Shown piece after piece: positions 1-8,525 of a DNA stretch of 47,808 nucleotides. Below the pieces are notes generated by a model. It did no database searches. It was not told where the DNA came from and was given only the letters and a program-made list of their open reading frames with translations. The position numbers and the translations under genes were made by a program. The number at the start of each line of letters is the position of its first letter. Position 1 is the first letter of the stretch. The stretch comes from Pseudomonadota bacterium (GTDB taxonomy: Bacteria; Pseudomonadota; Alphaproteobacteria; GCA-2731375): assembly GCA_027623205.1 (NCBI GenBank), contig JAQBYC010000025.1, positions 1-47,808 on the forward strand, written 5' to 3'.

Positions 1-65
1 CCTAGCAAATAAAAGCGGACATTTAATGTGCTACAAAAACCGGACATCTGTATGTGTCATTGACA
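1..65 (-). mobile_element. Partial insertion-sequence end (IS21-like?), left edge
   Basis: Read on the minus strand from 65 towards 1, the sequence begins TGTCA. It carries two copies of an ATGTCCG-type block (plus strand 40-47 and 15-22) separated by 17 nt that include GCTACAAAAA. The right edge (47742-47808) has the same architecture in the opposite orientation. Terminal TG and repeated internal blocks are typical of IS21-family ends, but no transposase lies inside the window, so the family is a guess. Only the end of the element is present. Confidence 0.55.
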
Positions 66-314
66 TGGCTCATGCGCGCGAAAGCACGGCCGCCCGCCGC
101 GGATGAACAGATCCAGAAAACAAATAGCTGCGGTGGAATTTTGCCCGCGCCAAATTTCCCGCAGCCCATAGCTATCGGCACTCGCTTAGGTGCTTTAGTC
201 TTGAGATGCTTTTCGGTACACTTAAAACAACGCTTGGCCAAACCATTGCACTGAACTTGGACCGGCCAGGCAACGGGATTGGCGCACAACACTTCAACTT
301 GGGAGCAGCAGGAA
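66..314. other. Intergenic leader upstream of the transporter operon
   Basis: About 250 bases lie between the insertion-sequence end and the first transporter gene. I see no convincing ORF, RNA gene or clear sigma-70 promoter. The promoter of the transporter operon must lie here or in the adjacent insertion-sequence end. A possible ribosome binding site, GGAG at 302-305, precedes the ATG at 315. Confidence 0.4.
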
Positions 315-1502
315 ATGTCGAAACGAATTTTGGCTCAAACCACCAGCCTGGCCATTGGCCTGACCATTGGTATCGCCCTGGCGGCAACGCCGGTCGCCGC
401 GGAAACCGTTAAAGTCGGTTTCATCACCACATTGTCCGGCCCCGCCGGCATTATTGGCAAGCCCATGAAGAACGCCTTCGAACTGGGCTTGGAACATGTC
501 GGCGGCAGGCTCGGTGGCCTGGACACGGAAATTTTCTATGGCGACGATCAACGCAAGCCTGACGTGGCCAAGCAGCTGGTAAACAAGATGATCAAGCGGG
601 ATGGCGTACAAATTATCTCGGGCATTATCTGGTCCAATCTTCTGATGGCGGTGCATGGCACGGTGACCCGATCCGATACCTTCCTGATCAGTTCCAACGC
701 CGGACCATCGCCAGTGGCGGGCAGGGATTGTTCCGAAAACTTCTTCAATGTGGCGTTCCAGAACGACATGATGCCCGAAGGCATGGGCAAATATATGACC
801 GACAAGAAGATCGACAACGTCTATGTCATGGCCCCGAATTATCAGGCCGGCAAGGATATGATCAAGGGCTTCAAGCGGATGTTCAAGGGCAAGGTCGCGG
901 GCGAGGTCTATACCAAGCTGGGCCAGAAGGACTATCAGGCGGAGATTTCCGCCCTGCGCGCAGCCAAACCGTCCGCCGTATTTGTCTTTCTGCCGGGCGG
1001 CATGGGGATCAATTTCGTGAAGCAGTATGCCCAGGCCGGCCTGTCGGGCGCAATACCGTTGTATTCGGCCTATACCGTGGACGCCATTTCGCTGCCGGCG
1101 CTGAAGGATGCCGCGGTGGGAACTTTCGGCGTACAGCATTGGAGCCCGGATCTCGGCAACACCGTCAATCGCCGTTTCGTCGCCGAATACCGCCAGAAGT
1201 ATGGCGCGACACCGCCCTTCTACGCCGCGCAGGCCTATGACACCGTGATGTTCCTGGACACCGCCATCCGCAACGCCGGCGGGATCTCTGACCGGGCCAA
1301 ATTGCGGGCCGCGATGCGGGCCGGCGATTTTCCGACCACCCGCGGCACCTTCAAATTCAACAACAATCATTTCCCTATTCAGAACATCTATCTGCGGGAA
1401 GCCGTGAAGGATGCCGATGGCAGCTATGTCACGCAGACCCGTGGGGTGATCATTTCCGCCCATGGCGATTCCTATGCCAAATTTTGCGGCATGAAGTGGT
1501 AA
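315..1502 (+). CDS. Branched-chain amino acid-type ABC transporter, periplasmic binding protein
   Basis: This 395-residue protein is the periplasmic ligand-binding component of a LivK-type (peripla_BP_6) ABC importer. The N-terminus has a basic start, a hydrophobic stretch and a cleavage site near residue 29 (VAA-ETVKVG), followed by the family opening 'VGFITTLSGPAG'. An in-frame TTG at 279 could extend the protein, but ATG 315 begins the signal peptide and has GGAG 9 nt upstream. The permease and ATPase genes follow on the same strand, making the module complete. The ligand cannot be read from the sequence. Such proteins bind branched-chain amino acids but also amides, urea and aromatic acids. 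Confidence 0.9.
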   Translation: MSKRILAQTTSLAIGLTIGIALAATPVAAETVKVGFITTLSGPAGIIGKPMKNAFELGLEHVGGRLGGLDTEIFYGDDQRKPDVAKQLVNKMIKRDGVQIISGIIWSNLLMAVHGTVTRSDTFLISSNAGPSPVAGRDCSENFFNVAFQNDMMPEGMGKYMTDKKIDNVYVMAPNYQAGKDMIKGFKRMFKGKVAGEVYTKLGQKDYQAEISALRAAKPSAVFVFLPGGMGINFVKQYAQAGLSGAIPLYSAYTVDAISLPALKDAAVGTFGVQHWSPDLGNTVNRRFVAEYRQKYGATPPFYAAQAYDTVMFLDTAIRNAGGISDRAKLRAAMRAGDFPTTRGTFKFNNNHFPIQNIYLREAVKDADGSYVTQTRGVIISAHGDSYAKFCGMKW

Positions 1503-1548
1503 GCAGGGCGAGTTGGATTGTTACCAGAGGCGCCATTGGAACAGATCG

Positions 1549-1580
1549 GGACCGTCGGATCGACAGCGATCCGACGGTCC
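1549..1580 (+). other. Perfect 14-bp hairpin between binding-protein and permease genes
   Basis: The arms 1549-1562 and 1567-1580 are perfectly complementary over 14 bp with a 4-nt ACAG loop. No T-run follows, so it is not a classical intrinsic terminator. An RNA hairpin here would stabilise the upstream binding-protein message or attenuate read-through, as is common for operons that make more binding protein than permease. Confidence 0.75.
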
Positions 1581-1605
1581 GGCAAATCTGATCTGAATTG
1601 AGTCG

Positions 1606-1629
1606 GAGCGGATCAGGAATGATCCGCTC
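1606..1629 (+). other. Perfect 10-bp hairpin, second of a tandem pair
   Basis: The arms 1606-1615 (GAGCGGATCA) and 1620-1629 are perfectly complementary with a GGAA loop. It lies 25 nt after the hairpin at 1549-1580 and shares a GGATC core with it. There is no T-run. The pair probably acts together as an mRNA-stability or attenuation element ahead of the permease genes. Confidence 0.65.
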
Positions 1630-1683
1630 GTGATGCTGCCGTTTGCATCCGGGCCTGCAATACCAATCACTAAGAGGCGCGCA

Positions 1684-2607
1684 ATGGATCCGCTGCTGCT
1701 ATTAGAGCAGGCCTTCAATGGATTGCAGTTCGGGGTGATGTTGTTTCTGATCGCCGCCGGTTTGACCCTGGTGTTCGGCATCATGGATCTGGTCAATCTG
1801 GCCCATGGCAGTCTGGTCATGATCGGTGCCTATCTGGCGACAGCATTGGTTGCCTGGACCGATTCATTCCTGCTGGGCATGCTCCTGGCCTTGCCGGCGA
1901 CCTTTGCCGTCGGCGTACTGGTCGAGGTCATCGCGCTGCGCACCCTCTATCGCCGCGACCATCTGGACCAGGTCCTGGCGACCTTTGGCCTGATCCTGTT
2001 TTTCAACGAAGTCGTACGCATCGTCTGGGGCCCCATATCCCTTTATTCGGGCCTGCCGAGTTATCTTTCCGGGCATGTTGAAATAATCCCCGGCGTCCCC
2101 TATCCGGTATTCCGCCTGGTGATCATCGCCGTCGGTCTGCTGGTTGCCGGCATTATCTATGGGATCGTGGCACACACCCGACTGGGCATGTTGATCCGGG
2201 CCGGCGCCTCGAACAACGAGATGGTAGGCGCCCTGGGGGTGAATATTAAGTCGCTGTTCACTTTGGTCTTTGCCCTGGGTGCCGTCTTCGCCGGACTGGC
2301 GGGCATGATGCTGGGTCCGCTGACCAGCGTCGAACCCGGCATGGGAGAGCCGCTGTTGATCCTCGCCTTCGTGATTATCATTATTGGCGGCATCGGTTCC
2401 ATCCGGGGGGCTTTTATTGCGGCCATCGTGGTCGGCATGGTCGATACGGTGGGCCGGGTCTTCCTGCCAGTGCTGTTGCGCGCCTTTGTTTCGGATGCGG
2501 CGGCCGATACCGCCGGTCCCGCCCTGGCTTCAATGTTGATCTATATCCTGATGGCGGCGATCCTTGTGGTTCGCCCCCGTGGCCTGTTTCCAGCCAGGAC
2601 GGGATAG
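1684..2607 (+). CDS. livH: LivH-type ABC transporter permease
   Basis: This 307-residue integral inner-membrane protein belongs to the LivH permease family. It has about eight hydrophobic segments and the characteristic start 'LLEQAFNGLQFGVMLFLIAAG' region, followed by 'GIMDLVNLAHGSLVMIGAY'. The ATG at 1684 was chosen because it begins the family N-terminus and has AAGAGG just upstream. An in-frame GTG at 1630 would overlap the second hairpin. It pairs with the LivM-type permease starting 8 nt downstream to form the translocation pore. Two tandem hairpins separate it from the binding-protein gene. Confidence 0.92.
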   Translation: MDPLLLLEQAFNGLQFGVMLFLIAAGLTLVFGIMDLVNLAHGSLVMIGAYLATALVAWTDSFLLGMLLALPATFAVGVLVEVIALRTLYRRDHLDQVLATFGLILFFNEVVRIVWGPISLYSGLPSYLSGHVEIIPGVPYPVFRLVIIAVGLLVAGIIYGIVAHTRLGMLIRAGASNNEMVGALGVNIKSLFTLVFALGAVFAGLAGMMLGPLTSVEPGMGEPLLILAFVIIIIGGIGSIRGAFIAAIVVGMVDTVGRVFLPVLLRAFVSDAAADTAGPALASMLIYILMAAILVVRPRGLFPARTG

Positions 2608-2615
2608 GCTGGGCC

Positions 2616-3593
2616 ATGAACAGACGGCAAATCTGGCTGACGCTGATCACTCTGACCCTGTTCGCCCTGGTGCCGCCACTGACGAGCATTTTCGGTCAAC
2701 CGTTCTATGTGGACCTGATGGCCCGGATCATGATCTTCGCCCTTGCCGCCATCAGCCTGGATTTTATTCTGGGCCACGGCGGCATGGTCAGTTTTGGTCA
2801 CGCCGCCTATATGGGCATTGGCGCCTATACGGTGGGTATTTTCAGCTATTACGGCATCGACAACGGCTTTATCCAGTTTCCCCTGGCGATCGCCGCCGCA
2901 GCCCTGATCGGACTGATCTTTGGCGCCTTGAGCCTGCGCACCTCCGGCGTCTATTTCATCATGATCACCCTGGCCTTTGCCCAGATGTTGTATTTTTTGG
3001 CAATCAGTCTGGAAGAATTCGGCGGTGACGACGGCATGGCCGCCTCACGCAGCAAGTTCGCCGGGCTGATCGATCTGAATGATTCGAACCAGTTTTACTA
3101 CCTGGTGTTGGCCTGTCTGGCCCTGATGCTGTTCATCCTGCATCGGCTGGTTCAATCCCGCTTTGGCATGGTGATCCGCGCCTGCCGAACCAATGAAAAA
3201 CGCATGCAGGCCCTGGGTTTTCAGACCTATCGCTACAAATTGACCGCCTTTGTCATTGCCGCCAGCATGTGCGGCCTGTCGGGCGCCCTATTTGCCAATT
3301 TGAACGAGTTTGTCTCTCCGGATGCGATGCATTGGACCCGTTCGGGCGAGATCATGATCATGGTGATCATGGGCGGCATTGGCACCTTAATCGGGCCGGT
3401 TCTGGGCGCCACCGGGTTTTTGCTGTTGGAAGAATACCTGCCGGAATGGATGGAAATGTTCATGACCGATGCTGGCGAGCATTGGGCGATTGTCATGGGA
3501 CCCATCCTGATCGTCATTGTGTTGTTCGGCCGCGGTGGCATTCACGCCCTCTTTGCCCGAAAATGGCTTGCCAGAGGCAACGGTCATGGTTGA
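2616..3593 (+). CDS. livM: LivM-type ABC transporter permease
   Basis: A 325-residue polytopic membrane protein of the LivM family, the second permease of the importer. It has multiple hydrophobic helices and the family signature 'LDFILGHGGMVSFGHAAYMGIGAY' region near residues 46-70. A conserved 'GGIGTLIGPVLGA' loop lies in the C-terminal half and interacts with the ATPases in this family. It begins 8 nt after the LivH stop and its 3' end overlaps the LivG start by 8 nt, so translation of the subunits is coupled. Confidence 0.92.
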   Translation: MNRRQIWLTLITLTLFALVPPLTSIFGQPFYVDLMARIMIFALAAISLDFILGHGGMVSFGHAAYMGIGAYTVGIFSYYGIDNGFIQFPLAIAAAALIGLIFGALSLRTSGVYFIMITLAFAQMLYFLAISLEEFGGDDGMAASRSKFAGLIDLNDSNQFYYLVLACLALMLFILHRLVQSRFGMVIRACRTNEKRMQALGFQTYRYKLTAFVIAASMCGLSGALFANLNEFVSPDAMHWTRSGEIMIMVIMGGIGTLIGPVLGATGFLLLEEYLPEWMEMFMTDAGEHWAIVMGPILIVIVLFGRGGIHALFARKWLARGNGHG

Positions 3594-4368
3594 GCCGGTC
3601 CTGCGCATGGAAGGGCTATGCAAAAGCTTCGGCAGTCTGATCGCCACGGATGATCTGCATCTGGATATCGCCCAGGGAGAAATCCACGCCATCATCGGTC
3701 CCAATGGCGCCGGCAAGACCACCTTGGTCGCGCAAATATCGGGCGAATTGCGCCCGGACAGGGGGCGGATCAGTTTTGCCGGGCGCGAGATCACCCGTCT
3801 GTCCGTGGCGGCCCGGTCCGCTCTGGGTCTGGCACGATCTTTCCAGATCACCTCGATCTTCCCTGATTTTACGGCGCTGGACAATGTTGCCCTGGCCGTT
3901 CAGGCCCACGCGGGGCACTCTTTTCGATTCTGGCGCCCGGCCCATGGGGATGCCGCCCTGCGTCAGCCGGCAGGAGAGGTCCTGGAACGAATTGGCCTGG
4001 GCGCCAGGGCGAATGAACCGGCCGCCAACCTCAGCCATGGCGAGCAGCGGCAATTGGAAATCGCCATGGCACTGGCGACCGAACCCAGCCTGCTGTTGCT
4101 GGACGAACCCATGGCCGGCATGGGGCGGGATGAATCAGCGCGAATGGTCGCGCTGTTACAAAGTGTGAAAGGGCGGCTCACCATCGTCTTGATCGAACAT
4201 GACATGGACGCGGTTTTCGCCCTGGCCGACCGTATCACGGTCCTGGTCTACGGCCGCGCCATTGCCACCGGCCGGCCGGAAGAAATCCGCGCCAACGCGG
4301 CCGTCCGCGCCGCATATCTGGGAACGGAAAATGCTTCGCTGGATTCCGCGGCAGATGCCAATGCTTGA
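3586..4368 (+). CDS. livG: LivG-type ABC transporter ATP-binding protein
   Basis: A 260-residue cytoplasmic ATPase of the Liv family. Walker A is GPNGAGKTT near residue 38-46, the ABC signature appears as LSHGEQRQLEIAMAL, and Walker B is LLLLDEPMAG followed by a switch histidine in 'LIEHDMDAV'. ATG 3586 is chosen because it opens the family N-terminus and gives an 8-nt overlap with the permease gene. Its own 3' end overlaps the next ATPase gene by 8 nt (ATGCTTGA). Two different ATPases, LivG and LivF, normally form a heterodimer on the LivHM permease. Confidence 0.93.
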   Translation: MVEPVLRMEGLCKSFGSLIATDDLHLDIAQGEIHAIIGPNGAGKTTLVAQISGELRPDRGRISFAGREITRLSVAARSALGLARSFQITSIFPDFTALDNVALAVQAHAGHSFRFWRPAHGDAALRQPAGEVLERIGLGARANEPAANLSHGEQRQLEIAMALATEPSLLLLDEPMAGMGRDESARMVALLQSVKGRLTIVLIEHDMDAVFALADRITVLVYGRAIATGRPEEIRANAAVRAAYLGTENASLDSAADANA

Positions 4369-5074
4369 ACTTTCCGACATCGATGCCTTTTACGGCCAAA
4401 GCCAGGCGCTGTTCGGAATGAGCCTGTCCGTGCAGGCTGGCCAGGTGGTCAGCCTGATGGGCCGCAACGGCATGGGTAAGACCACCACCATCCGCACTAT
4501 CATGGGCCTGATCCAACCGCGCGCCGGCAGTCTGTCGTTTCAACAAACCAGCCTGATTGGTCTCGCCCCCTTTCGCATCGCCCAGCTCGGCCTCGGCCTG
4601 GTGCCCGAAGGGCGACAGATTTTCCCCAACCTGACCGTCCGGGAAAACCTGGTCGCGACGGCACGCCAACGGCAAGGCCCAACCAGACGCCGCGGCGAAT
4701 TTTGGACCTTGGCGCGGGTCTATGCCTTGTTTCCCCGCCTGGAAGAGCGCCAGGGCAGCATGGGCGATCAGCTTTCGGGCGGCGAGCAGCAAATGCTTGC
4801 CATCGGCCGGGCCCTGATGACCAATCCAGAATTATTGCTGCTGGACGAGGCGACCGAAGGACTGGCCCCCTTGATCCGAACCGAAATCTGGTCTTGTCTG
4901 GCGGGCTTGAAAGGCGTAGGTCAAGCCATCCTGGTGATCGACAAGAATGTCGAAGCCTTGACCGCGATATGCGACCGCCATTTCATCGTCGAGAAAGGCC
5001 ATCTGGTATGGAGCGGTAATTCATCGGAACTGCGCGCCAATCCGGACGTCCAGCACCAATATCTTGGCGTTTAA
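4361..5074 (+). CDS. livF: LivF-type ABC transporter ATP-binding protein
   Basis: A 237-residue ATPase of the LivF family. It has Walker A GRNGMGKTT, the signature LSGGEQQMLAIGRAL and Walker B LLLLDEATEG. The usual family phrase 'LGLVPEGRQIFPNLTVRENL' is intact. The start at 4361 gives MLELSDIDAFYG and overlaps the LivG stop; an ATG two codons upstream at 4355 is equally possible. This completes the five-component importer. The terminal switch region reads 'VIDKNVEAL' instead of the more usual 'VEQN', placing Asp-Lys where Glu-Gln is common. Confidence 0.93.
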   Translation: MLELSDIDAFYGQSQALFGMSLSVQAGQVVSLMGRNGMGKTTTIRTIMGLIQPRAGSLSFQQTSLIGLAPFRIAQLGLGLVPEGRQIFPNLTVRENLVATARQRQGPTRRRGEFWTLARVYALFPRLEERQGSMGDQLSGGEQQMLAIGRALMTNPELLLLDEATEGLAPLIRTEIWSCLAGLKGVGQAILVIDKNVEALTAICDRHFIVEKGHLVWSGNSSELRANPDVQHQYLGV

Positions 5075-5110
5075 CAGCTTGGTATCCAACGACCAGAAAT
5101 TCGAGGACTC

Positions 5111-5821
5111 ATGACCGACCAACCCCTGAACGAGACTGAACTGGCGGCTCTGCGCGCCTGGGACACGCCGACTATTTGTAACGCTCTGGAAATCACCTCG
5201 CCGGAACGCCGGGCCATTGGTTTTACCGTCGAACCCCTGGTCTGCGCCTTTCCTGACCTGCCCCCCATGGTCGGCTACGCCCGCACCGCCAACATTCGCG
5301 CCGCCGAACCCTCCAGCCGCCCGGCGGCGGAAATGCGCGACCAACGTCTGAGCTATTACCGCTATGTGGCGGACGGTATCGGCCCGACGATCTCGGTCAT
5401 TCAGGATATGGATGGCCCGAAGCGTGGCTGCGGCGCCTTTTGGGGTGAAGTCAATTCCACCATCCATCATGCCCTGGGTTGCCTGGGCACCATTACCGAC
5501 GGCTCGGTCCGTGACCTTGACGCCGTGGCGCCGGGTTTTCAGTTCATCGCCGATCGTATCGGGCCGTCCCATGCCCATGTACATCTGGAGGATTTCGGCA
5601 AGACCGTCAATGTGGCCGGCATGCTGGTCAACTCCGGCGATCTGGTCCACGCCGACCGTCACGGCGCCGTGGTCATTCCCCACGCCGTCGCCCGCCTCGT
5701 GGCGGATGCCTGCAAACTGTTGGAACGCCGGGAAGCCGTCATCCTGGAAGCCTGTCGCCAGCCGGGCTTCGACGTCGAAGCCCTGGGCCGCGCCATGGCG
5801 GATTCAAACGAGATACATTAG
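5111..5821 (+). CDS. RraA-like / HMG-CHA aldolase-family protein
   Basis: This 236-residue protein belongs to the RraA-like family, which includes 4-hydroxy-4-methyl-2-oxoglutarate/oxaloacetate aldolases and regulators of RNase E. The diagnostic core 'GAFWGEVNSTIHHALGCLG' followed by 'TDGSVRDLD' near residues 113-140 contains the glycine-rich loop and the Arg-Asp pair that binds substrate and metal in the aldolases. It follows the transporter ATPase by 36 nt on the same strand, so it is probably co-transcribed. The placement suggests it acts on the imported compound or its breakdown product. Substrate is not determinable, and family names are often misassigned as 'dimethylmenaquinone methyltransferase'. 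Confidence 0.82.
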   Translation: MTDQPLNETELAALRAWDTPTICNALEITSPERRAIGFTVEPLVCAFPDLPPMVGYARTANIRAAEPSSRPAAEMRDQRLSYYRYVADGIGPTISVIQDMDGPKRGCGAFWGEVNSTIHHALGCLGTITDGSVRDLDAVAPGFQFIADRIGPSHAHVHLEDFGKTVNVAGMLVNSGDLVHADRHGAVVIPHAVARLVADACKLLERREAVILEACRQPGFDVEALGRAMADSNEIH

Positions 5822-5838
5822 GCTATGAAATAATCAGC

Positions 5839-5860
5839 CCCTCCGGCAAATGGCGGAGGG
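5839..5860. terminator. Hairpin between convergent genes
   Basis: Seven-base arms CCCTCCG (5839-5845) and CGGAGGG (5854-5860) with an 8-nt loop lie between the ends of the RraA-like gene and the convergent beta-oxidation gene. A T-rich but interrupted tract (ACCTTCTTATTA) follows on the plus strand. A weak bidirectional terminator is likely. Confidence 0.5.
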
Positions 5861-5886
5861 ACCTTCTTATTACCAGTGGCCTGGTC

Positions 5887-7977
5887 TTAAGCGGCTTGCA
5901 GACTGGCGAAGTTTTTACCTTCAGCAACCAGTTTTTCCAGCAACGGCGCCGGGCGCCAGCGTTCGCCGAATTCGGCATGGAAACGCTTGATATCAGCCAG
6001 GACATTCTCCAACCCAATGGCATCCGCCCAAGCCATCGGTCCGCCGCGATAGGCCGGGAAACCATAGCCGTTGATATAGATGATATCGATATCCGAGGGC
6101 CGCATCGCCATGCCTTCGGCCAGGATCTGCGCCCCAATGTTGATCAGCGGATACAGGCAGCGCTTGACGATGTCTTCCTCGGAAAACTCCCGCCGCGCGA
6201 TGTTTTTCTCTTTCGAGACCTGTTCGATGATCCCCTGCACCTCCGGATTGGGGATCGGCGTGCGGTCACCTTCCTTGTAGTCATAGTAGCCGCCGGCGGT
6301 TTTTTGTCCGAAGCGGCCCAACTCGCAGATACGGTCGGGAATCGTGCCGCCATATTCCTCGTTGGTTGGGCGGTCGGCGGCGCGCGCCTTGCGCACCAGC
6401 CAGCCCACATCCAGGCCGGCCATGTCGCCCATGGCAAAGGGACCCATGGGCAAGCCAAAATCAAAGATTGCCTTGTCCACCTGCTGTGGCAGGGCGCCAT
6501 TTTCCAGTAGGAACGTGCCTTCGCCGGTGTAGCCGTGCAGCATGCGATTGCCGACAAAGCCAAAGCAGTTGCCCACCAGAACGGAAATCTTGCCAACCTT
6601 GCGGCCAATGCCCATGGCGGTGGCGATGGTTTCGGGCGATGACTTGGCGCCCCGCACCACTTCCAACAGGCGCATGACGTTGGCGGGCGAGAAGAAATGC
6701 ATGCCGATCACGCTTTCGGGCCGCTTGGTGGCCGAGGCGATCTCGTCAATACTCAAGGTCGAGGTGTTGGAGGCCAGGATGGCGCCGGGTTTCATCACGC
6801 CGTCCAACTTGGCGAAGATTTCCTTTTTCAGTTCCATCTTCTCGAACACCGCCTCAATCACCAGATCCGCATCACCGATATCGGCTAAATCCGTGGTCGA
6901 GGAAAACAGCGCCATGCGCTGGTCCATTTTGGCCTGGGACAACCCACCCTTGTTCACCGTATTCTGGTAATTGCGCTGGATGATGCCCATGCCCTTGTCC
7001 AGGTTTTCCTGGGTCACTTCCAGCATTATCACCGGAATACCCGCATTGGCAAAGTTCATGGCGATACCGCCGCCCATGGTGCCCGCACCGATCATGGCGA
7101 CTTTCTTGATGTCCTTCATAGGCGTATCTTTGGGCACATCGGGAATTTTGGCTACTTCACGTTCGGCGAAGAAAACATGCCGTTGGGCGGCTGATTCCGG
7201 CGAGGTCACGCATTCCATGAACAAGGCCCGCTCCCGCGCGATGCCCTCATCGAAGGACAGGGTCGTCGCCGCTTCGACACAATCAATGCATTTCCATGGC
7301 GCCAGGAAGCCGCGGAACTTCCGCGCATTGGCCTTGCGATAGGTATCGAACAGCCCCGCATCCGCCTCGCAGGGGATATCGCGGATCTTGCGCAAAGGCG
7401 CATTTTCCGCCACCAACGTTTCGGCAAACGCAACCGCGCCCGCCAGTAAATCGTCGCCAACCTCGTCCACGATGCCCATTTCCTTGGCCTGCGGCGCCGG
7501 CACGAAGGCGCCGGAGGTGATCAGATCCAGAGCTTTTTCCGCGCCCACCAGACGGGGCAGTCTTTGGGTGCCGCCGGCGCCGGGTAACAGGCCCAGTTTC
7601 ACTTCCGGCAGACCCACCAGGGCCGCAGGCACGGCAAAGCGGTAATGGCAGCACAGCGCCGTTTCCAAACCGCCACCAAGGGCGGTGCCATGGATCGCGG
7701 CAACGATCAGTTTGGTGCTGTTTTCCATTGCCAACAAAACCTCGTGGAACGGCTTGCCCTTGGGCGGCTGGCCGAATTCACGGATATCGGCGCCGGCAAT
7801 GAAGGTGCGGCCGCCGCCCAGCAAAACCATGGCCTTCACATCCGGGTCCGCCTGGCCTTTGTCAAAAGCCGCGCCCAGACCATCGCGGACCGCGGCACTT
7901 AAGGCGTTGACCGGCGGGCTGTTGACCGTGATGACGCCGATGGCGCCTTGTTTCGTGAAATCAACCGCGTCTGACAT
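5887..7977 (-). CDS. Bifunctional enoyl-CoA hydratase / 3-hydroxyacyl-CoA dehydrogenase (FadB/FadJ type)
   Basis: A 696-residue multifunctional beta-oxidation enzyme. The N-terminal crotonase domain (about residues 1-190) has 'GTALGGGLETALCCHYRFA' and 'PEVKLGLLPGAGGTQRLPR', which supply the oxyanion hole and catalytic glutamates. The 3-hydroxyacyl-CoA dehydrogenase part starts near residue 290 with the NAD loop GAGTMGGGIAMNFA and contains the catalytic histidine in 'IGMHFFSPAN'. The C-terminal helical domain is present. ATG 7977 is preferred because AGGAG lies 9 nt upstream; an in-frame TTG at 7983 is less likely. It hydrates enoyl-CoA and oxidises 3-hydroxyacyl-CoA. No thiolase is adjacent. 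Confidence 0.93.
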   Translation of the reverse strand: MSDAVDFTKQGAIGVITVNSPPVNALSAAVRDGLGAAFDKGQADPDVKAMVLLGGGRTFIAGADIREFGQPPKGKPFHEVLLAMENSTKLIVAAIHGTALGGGLETALCCHYRFAVPAALVGLPEVKLGLLPGAGGTQRLPRLVGAEKALDLITSGAFVPAPQAKEMGIVDEVGDDLLAGAVAFAETLVAENAPLRKIRDIPCEADAGLFDTYRKANARKFRGFLAPWKCIDCVEAATTLSFDEGIARERALFMECVTSPESAAQRHVFFAEREVAKIPDVPKDTPMKDIKKVAMIGAGTMGGGIAMNFANAGIPVIMLEVTQENLDKGMGIIQRNYQNTVNKGGLSQAKMDQRMALFSSTTDLADIGDADLVIEAVFEKMELKKEIFAKLDGVMKPGAILASNTSTLSIDEIASATKRPESVIGMHFFSPANVMRLLEVVRGAKSSPETIATAMGIGRKVGKISVLVGNCFGFVGNRMLHGYTGEGTFLLENGALPQQVDKAIFDFGLPMGPFAMGDMAGLDVGWLVRKARAADRPTNEEYGGTIPDRICELGRFGQKTAGGYYDYKEGDRTPIPNPEVQGIIEQVSKEKNIARREFSEEDIVKRCLYPLINIGAQILAEGMAMRPSDIDIIYINGYGFPAYRGGPMAWADAIGLENVLADIKRFHAEFGERWRPAPLLEKLVAEGKNFASLQAA

Positions 7978-8127
7978 GCTCAATATCTCCTGTATATCGG
8001 CCGGCCCTGAAACGGCGCGGCGCCTAGCTCGAATTTCTTGTTGCCTGTTTCATAGCACGAATCCAACGCTCGGAAAGCCGCGAAAACAACCGTTGGCTCA
8101 GCGGGCGCAATCTCGAGCCCGGCAGTG

Positions 8128-8155
8128 TTGACAACCGGGGGAGGCTGCCTAACAG
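8128..8155 (+). promoter_or_regulatory. Candidate sigma-70 promoter
   Basis: TTGACA (8128-8133) is a consensus -35 box, followed after 16 nt by TAACAG (8150-8155), a weak -10 box. It would drive the small ORF at 8194 and the GMC oxidoreductase at 8526. The -35 match is strong and the -10 is poor. Confidence 0.4.
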
Positions 8156-8193
8156 TGGGTCCGCGACCTGCCCTCCGGCAACAGGGAAAATAA

Positions 8194-8511
8194 ATGCTGC
8201 GGTATATGGCTCACCTCGTATTGGCTGTTGGCATGACGGCACCATTCGCCGCCGCCCTGGCGCAAGACACCGCGCCGGCGGTTGACCTGGTGTTGGTGGC
8301 GGAGGGGTTGAGCGCGCCGCTATTGCTGGTCGAACCGCCGGCCGCGTCGTGGCGCGCCCTGTGGCCCATCGAAATTCCCAAGCGGCCGGATGTGCGGCTG
8401 CATGGTCTTGGCGAGGACGCGGACGGCGAACTCTATCTGATGACCACGGCGCAGGGGATCCCGGTGGGGAATTCGGGCGAAGTCTGGAAACCGGCGCCCA
8501 CAAAAGATTGA
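8194..8511 (+). pseudogene. Small secreted ORF resembling the fused ends of a PQQ-type sugar dehydrogenase
   Basis: A 105-residue ORF with a signal peptide (residues 1-24, ending in ALA-QD). The next segment 'VDLVLVAEGLSAPLLLVEPP' looks like the start of soluble PQQ-dependent sugar/sorbosone dehydrogenase-like beta-propellers. The segment 'LHGLGEDADGELYLMT' with its GEVWKPAP tail looks like the very end of such proteins. Normal members are several hundred residues, so the propeller blades seem to be missing through an internal deletion near residues 50-55. It may be a remnant or a domesticated small periplasmic protein. Its stop is 14 nt before the GMC oxidoreductase start. The family assignment rests on remembered family patterns. 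Confidence 0.55.
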
Positions 8512-8525
8512 CAGGAGTAGAAAAC

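Noticed and set aside
294-1463. A 389-residue minus-strand ORF
   Set aside because: It is antisense to the periplasmic binding protein gene, which has a signal peptide and family motifs.
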